From the NCBI GenBank assembly GCA_028709105.1, contig JAQVYD010000055.1, positions 1 to 8,594 on the forward strand: a stretch of DNA of 8,594 nucleotides. The letters are read 5' to 3'. Shown here one piece after another: positions 1-4,460 of this stretch (position 1 is the first letter of the stretch; every line of letters starts with the position of its first letter). A program made the position numbers and the translations under genes. Below the pieces are notes generated by a model. That model saw nothing but the letters and a program-made list of their open reading frames with translations. It searched no databases and had not been told where the DNA came from. This stretch comes from Clostridia bacterium (lineage in GTDB: Bacteria > Bacillota > Peptococcia > DRI-13 > DTU073).

Positions 1-272
1 GCTTTATTGGAATTTAAGTATTGAAAAATCAGTACAGCCAGAATAATGGGGACAGTGCAAATTAAGATAGTTTGCAGAGAAGGATTAAAGATGTCTAAAG
101 AACGTTGTAATTGTTTTATTTGCCATTCGTGTTCCAGATTACTAATATTCAGAAGGTGGTTAAACGGTAAGAGAAAAAACAGGACTAGAGTATAGAGCGC
201 ACTAAACCAACCCCAGCGTTTAAAATTAGAGTTAATTAAGCCTTTATTAAATAAGGATGTTTTGGATGTCAT
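1..272 (-). CDS. ABC-2 type transporter permease, N-terminal fragment (cut by window edge)
   Basis: This is the first 90 codons of a membrane protein read leftward and running off position 1. It starts at an ATG (272-270) preceded by a six-G run (286-281) with 8-nt spacing. The start lies inside the end of the upstream ATPase gene (26-bp overlap), which suggests translational coupling. The peptide has a short basic N-terminus (MTSKTSLFNKG), a hydrophobic segment at about residues 21-41, a polar stretch, and a second hydrophobic segment at about 67-85. This fits the membrane subunit of an ABC-2 exporter of the kind that follows YtrA-family regulator and ATPase genes in Bacillota. Its substrate cannot be read from the sequence. 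The permease role rests on gene order and the hydrophobic segments, because the rest of the gene is missing. Confidence 0.75.
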   Translation of the reverse strand, partial: MTSKTSLFNKGLINSNFKRWGWFSALYTLVLFFLLPFNHLLNISNLEHEWQIKQLQRSLDIFNPSLQTILICTVPIILAVLIFQYLNSNK

Positions 273-1158
273 AACCGGTTCCCCCCAATTCATAAATAAA
301 AATTTCTTCCAAGGATAAAGGCAGGAGGTCGAGCAGCACTGGATTTGTTTGTTGCACTATGTTCAGTAGCTTTTCTCGTTCCCCTTTGGCAATTAACAAA
401 AGGACACTGCCGTTTTGTTCTTGGTGGAGAATCGCTTCTTGCGGCAAAACATTTCCCGGAAATCCTGTCGGGATTTCTCCGGCAAAAGCTATTTGTAATT
501 TGTGGAGATCCATCTTTAAATTATCCAGTTCTTTTTCCACTAAAATAGTGCCGTTGTGCAGGATGCCCACATGGTCACAGACATCTTCAAGTTCACGCAG
601 ATTATGTGAGGAAACCAAGACCGTAGTTTGGCGTTCGGCCACGTCTTGCAGAATCAGATTCCATACTTTTTTCCGCATGACCGGATCCAGTCCATCCACC
701 GGTTCATCCAGCACCATGACTTGGGGCATGATGCAGATGCCTAACCAAAAGGCTACTTGTTTTTGCATCCCTTTGGACAACCGCACAATTCTTCTTTGGG
801 TATCCATGGTAAAGACGTTTTTTAAAAGTTCATATCTTTCTTTATTCCAGGTAGGATAAATTTGCGCATAAAATTTAGCTGTTTCCTCAATATTATATTG
901 GGAAAAGAAATATAAATCGTCGGGAATATAGACCATTAAAGATTTTATCGCCGGATTTTCATAAACTGGCTGCCCATCAATAGTAATCGTGCCTGCATCT
1001 GGTTGATAGATTCCGGTGAGATGTTTAATTAAGGTTGTTTTACCGGCACCATTAGGGCCAAGTAGTCCATAAACAGAGCCTTTCCGGACATGAAGACTTA
1101 AGTTTGTTAATACTTTAAATTTATCAAAGCTTTTCTGGAGATTGGTAATTTCAATCAT
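247..1158 (-). CDS. ABC transporter ATP-binding protein (YtrB/YhcG-like)
   Basis: This 303-residue cytoplasmic ATPase should power the downstream permease. Visible motifs are Walker A GPNGAGKT (about 34-41), signature LSKGMQ (127-132), Walker B VMVLDEP with catalytic Glu 152, a D-loop (GLDP), and the H-loop His in VSSHNL (about 185). The position of the usual Q-loop glutamine reads YIPDD (77-81), and the signature is LSKGMQ rather than LSGGQ; both fit ABC-2 exporter ATPases. After about residue 205 a C-terminal extension of roughly 95 residues has no motif I recognise. Its ATG overlaps the gntR stop by 8 bp, and an AGGAGGG site sits 8 nt upstream, inside gntR. It is part of the gntR-ATPase-permease cassette. 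Exporters in such cassettes are often linked to cell-envelope or peptide-antibiotic stress, but nothing here shows the substrate. Confidence 0.93.
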   Translation of the reverse strand: MIEITNLQKSFDKFKVLTNLSLHVRKGSVYGLLGPNGAGKTTLIKHLTGIYQPDAGTITIDGQPVYENPAIKSLMVYIPDDLYFFSQYNIEETAKFYAQIYPTWNKERYELLKNVFTMDTQRRIVRLSKGMQKQVAFWLGICIMPQVMVLDEPVDGLDPVMRKKVWNLILQDVAERQTTVLVSSHNLRELEDVCDHVGILHNGTILVEKELDNLKMDLHKLQIAFAGEIPTGFPGNVLPQEAILHQEQNGSVLLLIAKGEREKLLNIVQQTNPVLLDLLPLSLEEIFIYELGGTGYDIQNILI

Positions 1159-1537
1159 CCTTTTTTCCCTCCTTCTCTTGATAGATGGCTTGAATAGTAG
1201 AGATTAATTGTTCTTCCGGCTCATGGAGATAGCTTAGTTCAGCCACAATTTTTTCTAATTCTTTCCTTAGTTCGTCACGCCTAGGGCGAATTGCTTTTTG
1301 TTCTAGGGGAGCGACGAAATTACCTTTAGCGCGCACAGAGTAAATGAATCCTTCGTTTTCCAGTTCTTTATAAGCTTTTTGAATCGTATTGGGATTAATC
1401 GTGAGCGTTTGGGCTAGTTCACGTACTGAGGGTATGCGCTCGTCAGGTTTTAAGACAGCACTAATAATTAATTCTTTCATTTTTTCTTTAATTTGTTCAT
1501 AGAGTGGTTTGCTTTCTCGCAGGTCTAATTGAAACAC
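1151..1537 (-). CDS. GntR-family transcriptional regulator, YtrA subfamily
   Basis: This 128-residue DNA-binding repressor is the right size for the YtrA subfamily, which has a GntR winged helix-turn-helix but only a short C-terminal helix pair instead of a large ligand domain. The winged helix spans about residues 10-76: LYEQIKEKMKELI, then the recognition region PSVRELAQTLTINPNTIQKA (37-56), then the wing GFIYSVRAKGNFV. The charged C-terminal tail (86-128) probably forms the dimerising helices. A longer reading frame reaches upstream to 1597, but I choose the GTG at 1537. AGGAGGTG (1550-1543) lies 5 nt before it, the protein then starts at the family-typical point (FQLDLRESKPLYEQI), and the upstream extension would run into the promoter and operator. 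The gene leads the ABC cassette and probably represses itself and the transporter through the repeats just upstream. The inducer is unknown. Confidence 0.92.
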   Translation of the reverse strand: MFQLDLRESKPLYEQIKEKMKELIISAVLKPDERIPSVRELAQTLTINPNTIQKAYKELENEGFIYSVRAKGNFVAPLEQKAIRPRRDELRKELEKIVAELSYLHEPEEQLISTIQAIYQEKEGKKDD

Positions 1538-1542
1538 ATAGG

Positions 1543-1550
1543 CACCTCCT
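1543..1550 (-). promoter_or_regulatory. Ribosome binding site fixing the gntR GTG start
   Basis: The minus strand reads AGGAGGTG five bases before the GTG at 1537-1535, close to a full match to the anti-Shine-Dalgarno sequence. This supports the GTG start over the longer frame. Confidence 0.9.
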
Positions 1551-1554
1551 GTCC

Positions 1555-1573
1555 GTATTATAAGTAATAATAC
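1555..1573. promoter_or_regulatory. Inverted repeat, candidate GntR operator (downstream site)
   Basis: The plus strand reads GTATTAT, five bases, ATAATAC: a perfect 7-bp inverted repeat. It lies between the predicted gntR transcription start and its ribosome binding site, a natural roadblock position. The same heptamer recurs at the -10 box. That the cassette's own GntR protein binds here is inference. Confidence 0.6.
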
Positions 1574-1583
1574 AGTTGATACA

Positions 1584-1595
1584 GTATTATAATAC
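1584..1595. promoter_or_regulatory. 12-bp palindrome over the gntR -10 box, candidate GntR operator
   Basis: GTATTATAATAC is a perfect palindrome made of two overlapping copies of the heptamer found at 1555-1573. It contains the -10 hexamer of the leftward promoter, so a bound dimer would block RNA polymerase. The AT richness means part of the symmetry could be chance. Confidence 0.55.
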
Positions 1596-1617
1596 ATTTT
1601 TAAATTGAGACTGTCAA
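1589..1617 (-). promoter_or_regulatory. Sigma-A promoter for the gntR-ABC cassette
   Basis: Read on the minus strand, a perfect -35 TTGACA (1617-1612) is followed after exactly 17 bases by TATTAT (1594-1589). Transcription should start near 1582, leaving about 45 nt of leader before the GTG. This is a strong promoter by consensus, which fits a gene held off by a repressor. Confidence 0.85.
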
Positions 1618-1640
1618 GAGTAAAAATATTTTTAAATAGT

Positions 1641-1678
1641 GTTGAATAATTATGCGTGTTTATGTATAATTATAAAAA
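1641..1678 (+). promoter_or_regulatory. Tandem ARG-box-like sites (candidate ArgR/AhrC operator)
   Basis: Two 18-bp sites, 1641-1658 and 1661-1678, have the form of the ArgR/AhrC box (consensus core TGAAT-WWWW-ATTCA). Site 1 reads TGAAT-AATT-ATGCG and site 2 reads TGTAT-AATT-ATAAA. Their first 11 bases differ at one position, and they repeat with a 20-bp period, about two DNA turns. They cover both the -35 and -10 boxes of the argC promoter, where an arginine-responsive repressor would act. The right half-sites are degenerate and the region is AT-rich, so this is a candidate only. Confidence 0.5.
1642..1670 (+). promoter_or_regulatory. Sigma-A promoter for the arginine operon
   Basis: TTGAAT (1642-1647) and TATAAT (1665-1670) are separated by 17 bases. 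Transcription should begin near 1677, giving a leader of about 70 nt before argC. It points away from the gntR promoter, with only 24 bp between the two -35 boxes. Confidence 0.85.
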
Positions 1679-1706
1679 GGTTTAATTTAATTATATGGAG
1701 AAGATA

Positions 1707-1829
1707 ATGAGCGGATTAAACAGATTAAGGATGGTGGAATTTAGAGATGATCAAAGTAAGTGTGCTTGGTGCTACCGGCTATACGGGGCAGGAATTAGTA
1801 AGAATGTTAGCGCAGCACCCAGAAGTTGA
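1707..1829 (+). CDS. Possible 40-codon upstream ORF in the argC leader
   Basis: An ATG at 1707 has GGAG six bases upstream (1697-1700) and opens a 40-codon frame ending at TGA 1827-1829. It overlaps the first 83 bases of argC in another frame. It begins MSGLNRLRMVEFR, with arginine codons at positions 6, 8 and 13 (AGA, AGG, AGA). The likely argC ribosome site GGTGGA (1733-1738) lies inside it. It might tune argC translation with arginine supply, or it may be a chance frame; no homologue is recognised. Most of its length is constrained by argC coding, so only the first 13 codons are informative. Confidence 0.25.
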   Translation: MSGLNRLRMVEFRDDQSKCAWCYRLYGAGISKNVSAAPRS

Positions 1830-2784
1830 AGTGGTTGGTTTAGGGACACAGAGTTATGCGAATCAGGCTTATGCTGATGTTTATCCTCATTTTCGGCAGA
1901 TTGTGGATTTAACTTGCCGTGAGGCTAATGACCCGGCCTTAATTGAGCAGGCTGACGTGGTTTTTTTAGCTTTACCCCATGGCTTAAGCGTACCTTATGC
2001 GGAAAAATGTTTAGCTCAGGGCAAAAAAGTTGTCGATTTGGGAGCGGATTTTCGTCTGAAAAATCCCGAGGTTTATCGTGCTTGGTATAAAAAGACGGGA
2101 CCGGCAGCGGAATTATTGCAGCAAGCTGTTTATGGCCTGCCTGAAATTAACAGGGAATTAATAAAAAAGACGAAGCTTGTGGCGAATCCCGGCTGTTATC
2201 CGACGACGGCAATTCTCGCTTTATATCCTCTTTTAAAAGAAAAATTGCTTGATCCTAGTTTTCTTATTATTGACAGTAAATCAGGCGTGAGCGGAGCGGG
2301 GCGAAGTTTAAAGGTTGGTTCTCTATATAGTGAGGTTAATGAGGATTTTAAGGTCTATGGCTTACCTCATCATCGTCATGCTCCGGAAATAGAACAAGAG
2401 TTATCTGCAGCGGCGGGAGAAGAAATCAAGGTGAGTTTTACTCCGCATTTGGTTCCGTTGACGCGGGGGATGATGAGTACGATTTATACAAGGCCCCTAA
2501 CCGCTGAGGCGGATAAAATTAAGGAAGTGTATCAAGAGTATTATAGTGAGGAACCATTTATCCGAATTTATCCACAGGGTGAGTATCCTCATACAAAATG
2601 GGTACAAGGGACTAATTTTTGTGATTTAGGATTCTCTTTAGATCTGAGGACAGGCAGGCTGATTATTATTTCGGTGATTGATAATTTGACGAAAGGAGCA
2701 TCAGGGCAGGCCATCCAAAATATGAATTTAATGTGTGGCTTCGAGGAAACGCTGGGTTTGCCGAAAGTGGCGCTTTTCCCTTAA
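1747..2784 (+). CDS. argC: N-acetyl-gamma-glutamyl-phosphate reductase
   Basis: This cytoplasmic enzyme reduces N-acetylglutamyl 5-phosphate to N-acetylglutamate 5-semialdehyde with NADPH, the third step of ornithine synthesis. Its 345 residues are the usual length. The N-terminal Rossmann domain opens with VSVLGATGYTGQELVRML (the GxTGxxG nucleotide loop at about 8-14). The catalytic cysteine is Cys150 in ANPGCYPTT. The conserved histidine cluster is in GLPHHRHAPEI (about 205-215), and SGVSGAGR lies at about 180-186. The ATG at 1747 follows GGTGGA with 8-nt spacing and gives the family-typical MIKVSVLGA start. It is the first gene of the cluster and has its own promoter with candidate arginine-repressor sites. 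It is separated from argJ by an unusual 446-bp insert, whereas the later genes are tightly packed. Confidence 0.97.
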   Translation: MIKVSVLGATGYTGQELVRMLAQHPEVEVVGLGTQSYANQAYADVYPHFRQIVDLTCREANDPALIEQADVVFLALPHGLSVPYAEKCLAQGKKVVDLGADFRLKNPEVYRAWYKKTGPAAELLQQAVYGLPEINRELIKKTKLVANPGCYPTTAILALYPLLKEKLLDPSFLIIDSKSGVSGAGRSLKVGSLYSEVNEDFKVYGLPHHRHAPEIEQELSAAAGEEIKVSFTPHLVPLTRGMMSTIYTRPLTAEADKIKEVYQEYYSEEPFIRIYPQGEYPHTKWVQGTNFCDLGFSLDLRTGRLIIISVIDNLTKGASGQAIQNMNLMCGFEETLGLPKVALFP

Positions 2785-2800
2785 TCCTCGGTTATGGTAG

Positions 2801-2822
2801 GGAACGATGCCTTCGTCGTTCC
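2801..2822. repeat. Perfect 7-bp hairpin just after argC
   Basis: GGAACGA and TCGTTCC flank an 8-base spacer, starting 16 bp past the argC stop. There is no T-run on either side, so it is not a standard intrinsic terminator. It could protect the argC mRNA 3' end or be the edge of the inserted element that follows. Confidence 0.5.
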
Positions 2823-2862
2823 GCCTTGTAAGAAAGACGTAAATTTCGAATCTCTGAAGTTT

Positions 2863-2886
2863 GGGGACGGTTCTTGCGCTTGTCTT
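2863..2886 (+). repeat. REP-like repeat, copy 1 (GGGGACGGTTCTT...TTGTCTT)
   Basis: This 24-base copy matches the copy at 3166-3189 at 20 of 24 positions in the same orientation. The GGGAC...GTCTT ends can pair with G-U wobbles, as in a decayed GGGAC...GTCCC hairpin. Related GGGGACGGTTCTNNTGTCC-type repeats are, from memory, common in Bacillota intergenic DNA and often tied to REP-associated tyrosine transposases; that link is not shown here. Confidence 0.6.
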
Positions 2887-2905
2887 GGCTCGAACCTCGA
2901 CTCCT

Positions 2906-3127
2906 CTGTTTTAGCCAAGAACTACCTTCGGGTTCCCAGATCTTTGGTCAGAACGTCCTAAAGCTCGGTTCGGAGTAATGCCGAGCGGGCTCAATTCGCA
3001 TCCTTGCTCAGTTCGCCCTGGTGCCGACATCCTTGTCGTCACCTCGTCATTACTAGCCTCACCTTCGCTAAGGACGTTTAGCTGACCTCCGATAAGTCAC
3101 CCTCCGGTAGTACCTCGGCTAAAACAG
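2906..3127 (-). ncRNA. Large structured RNA element, HEARO / IscB omega-RNA-like (family tentative)
   Basis: Nested perfect pairings are visible. The outer stem is 2906-2916 with 3117-3127 (11 bp). Rod helices are 2921-2926 with 3106-3111 and 2930-2933 with 3099-3102. The inner stem is 2946-2951 with 3082-3087 plus 2952-2959 with 3071-3078, with a 3-nt bulge at 3079-3081. Inside are four hairpins: 2963-2986, 2987-3018, 3020-3043 and 3054-3070. A 6-bp pseudoknot joins the loop 2975-2980 to 3048-3053. On the minus strand the mismatches become A-G and tandem G-A pairs and two hairpins share the loop AAGGAU, so that strand is favoured. A long rod, multi-hairpin junction and pseudoknot resemble HEARO RNAs, the guide scaffold of IscB/IsrB nucleases. 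No nuclease gene is nearby. Structure is well supported; the family name is inference. No clear promoter was found for it. Confidence 0.55.
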
Positions 3128-3165
3128 TAGTTATGGTGAACATTTTTTATATGTTAGGCAAGAGC

Positions 3166-3189
3166 AGGGACGGTTCTTTCATTTGTCTT
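3166..3189 (+). repeat. REP-like repeat, copy 2 (AGGGACGGTTCTT...TTGTCTT)
   Basis: This second copy has the same orientation as that at 2863-2886, lies 303 bp away, and matches at 20 of 24 bases. Together the copies bracket the structured element. It ends 41 bp before the argJ start. Confidence 0.6.
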
Positions 3190-3218
3190 AGGTTTAAATC
3201 TTGATGATAATAATAGAG

Positions 3219-3225
3219 AAGGTGA
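3219..3225 (+). promoter_or_regulatory. Ribosome binding site deciding the argJ start
   Basis: AAGGTGA lies 5 nt before the ATG at 3231. The longer frame beginning TTG/ATG at 3201/3204 has no comparable site, and its extra residues (MIIIEKVKD) are just this leader translated. Confidence 0.75.
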
Positions 3226-3230
3226 AGGAT

Positions 3231-4448
3231 ATGGATTATAAAGTGTTCAAAAATGGAGGGGTTACGACTCCGCGGGGCTTTAAAGCGGGCGTAGCCCAAG
3301 CAGGAATAAAATATAAAGGACGTTATGATTTAGCCCTTGTGGTTTCCGAATATCCGGCAGTGGGGGCAGGTGTTTTTACGACCAATAAGTTTCAGGCAGC
3401 TCCGGTACAGGTTTCACGTCAACATCTAGCTCTAAGCGAAAAGATGAGGGGTTTTGTGGTGAATAGTGGTTGTGCTAATGCTTGTACGGGTGAGGACGGT
3501 TTAGCTGATGCGCAGATGATGACGGAAATTTCTGCGAATGTCACTGGTTGTAAGGCCGAAGAGTTTTTCGTAGCTTCAACAGGGGTTATCGGTGTTCCTT
3601 TACCTATGGATCAAGTTAAGCAGGGGATCGAAAAAGCCGGGCAAAATCTTTCTGCTGAAGCCGGAGCTTTAGCAGCTCAAGCAATTATGACTACAGATAC
3701 AATGGCGAAGGAGATAGCTATAGAGATAGAAATTGGAGGGGAAAAGGTCGCTTTAGGGGGGATGGCTAAAGGTTCCGGGATGATTCATCCCAATATGGCG
3801 ACGCTGTTGGGTTTTGTTACTACCGATGCCGTTATCACTAAGGAATGTTTACAGAAGGCTTTGGTCATCGCCAATGAGGACTCCTTTAATATGGTTACGG
3901 TGGATGGGGATACAAGCACCAATGATACCTTGGTCGTCTTAGCTAATGGGCAGGCAGGAAATGCACTGATTAACAATCCGGATAGTGAGGCATTTCAAGC
4001 TTTTACAGCAGCTTTAAAGAAGGTTTGTATTATTCTGGCGAGAATGATTGCGCGGGATGGTGAAGGGGCGACGAAGCTGTTGGCGGTCAGGGTAATAAAC
4101 GCTCCCAGTCGAGAAGATGCGCGTCAGGCGGCACGGACGATCGCCGGCTCTAATTTGGTCAAAGCCGCTATTTTTGGGCAGGATGCTAATTGGGGCAGAA
4201 TTATTTGCGCCTTAGGTTATTCAGGGGCACAGTTTGTGCCAGAGGATATTACTGTATCTTTGGGTGATCTTTTAGTAGCACAGGATGGGAGAGGTTTAAT
4301 TTTTGATGAAGTGAAAGCAGGGAGAATTCTGGGAAAAGAAGAAATAGTGGTCACGGTGGATTTGCAAGCGGGAGAATTTGCCGCAACAGCTTGGGGTTGT
4401 GATTTGTCGTATGATTATGTCAAGATTAATGCTGATTATAGGACATAG
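3231..4448 (+). CDS. argJ: Ornithine acetyltransferase / amino-acid N-acetyltransferase
   Basis: This enzyme transfers the acetyl group from N-acetylornithine to glutamate, releasing ornithine and recycling N-acetylglutamate. Some members also make N-acetylglutamate from acetyl-CoA; which type this is cannot be told by eye. From the ATG at 3231 it has 405 residues, normal for the family. The self-cleavage site is KGSGMIHPNMATLLG, with Thr191 the predicted new N-terminal nucleophile of the beta chain. Other conserved stretches are NSGCANACTG (about 78-87), the STGVIG oxyanion region (116-121), TTDT (154-157), and the C-terminal YVKINADYRT. It starts after the intergenic element and ends 12 bp before argD. 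argB, its usual neighbour, is missing. Confidence 0.96.
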   Translation: MDYKVFKNGGVTTPRGFKAGVAQAGIKYKGRYDLALVVSEYPAVGAGVFTTNKFQAAPVQVSRQHLALSEKMRGFVVNSGCANACTGEDGLADAQMMTEISANVTGCKAEEFFVASTGVIGVPLPMDQVKQGIEKAGQNLSAEAGALAAQAIMTTDTMAKEIAIEIEIGGEKVALGGMAKGSGMIHPNMATLLGFVTTDAVITKECLQKALVIANEDSFNMVTVDGDTSTNDTLVVLANGQAGNALINNPDSEAFQAFTAALKKVCIILARMIARDGEGATKLLAVRVINAPSREDARQAARTIAGSNLVKAAIFGQDANWGRIICALGYSGAQFVPEDITVSLGDLLVAQDGRGLIFDEVKAGRILGKEEIVVTVDLQAGEFAATAWGCDLSYDYVKINADYRT

Positions 4449-4460
4449 GAGGGGGAAGGT

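Noticed and set aside
359..859. A 166-codon plus-strand frame opposite the ABC ATPase
   Set aside because: It is the antisense shadow of a gene with all ABC motifs intact; it has no recognisable domain.
1538..1597. N-terminal extension of GntR (MYYNTVSTVLLLIIRTGG...) suggesting a membrane anchor
   Set aside because: This stretch is the promoter leader and operator read as codons; the strong ribosome site and GTG at 1537 give the normal YtrA-type N-terminus.
1621..1634. 14-bp palindrome TAAAAATATTTTTA between the divergent promoters as an operator
   Set aside because: It is made only of A and T in an AT-rich region, so such symmetry is easily reached by chance; it is mentioned only as context.
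2801..2822. Intrinsic terminator for argC
   Set aside because: The hairpin is perfect but is not followed by a T-run on either strand, so termination there is not supported.
2884..2910. tRNA T-arm-like string GGTTCGAGCC on the minus strand
   Set aside because: No flanking T-stem, anticodon arm or acceptor stem can be built around it, so it is not a tRNA or clear tRNA fragment.
2884..2919. Hairpin CTTGGCT/AGCCAAG near the element's left end
   Set aside because: It is a perfect 7-bp pairing, but it competes with the longer 11-bp outer stem by using 2913-2916; I treat it as an alternative fold rather than a separate feature.
2794..2961. A 55-codon plus-strand frame starting at the ATG just after argC
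   Set aside because: It has no Shine-Dalgarno site, its composition is unlike the neighbouring genes, and it runs through the REP-like repeat and into the base-paired element, so it is most likely a chance frame.
3139..3155. Small inverted repeat AACAT...ATGTT and possible minus-strand promoter for the structured RNA
   Set aside because: The dyad is only 5 bp in AT-rich DNA, and no -35/-10 pair with acceptable spacing could be placed there, so no promoter is claimed.
2785..3200. CRISPR array
   Set aside because: Repeats in this gap are few, degenerate and irregularly spaced, with no constant repeat-spacer unit.
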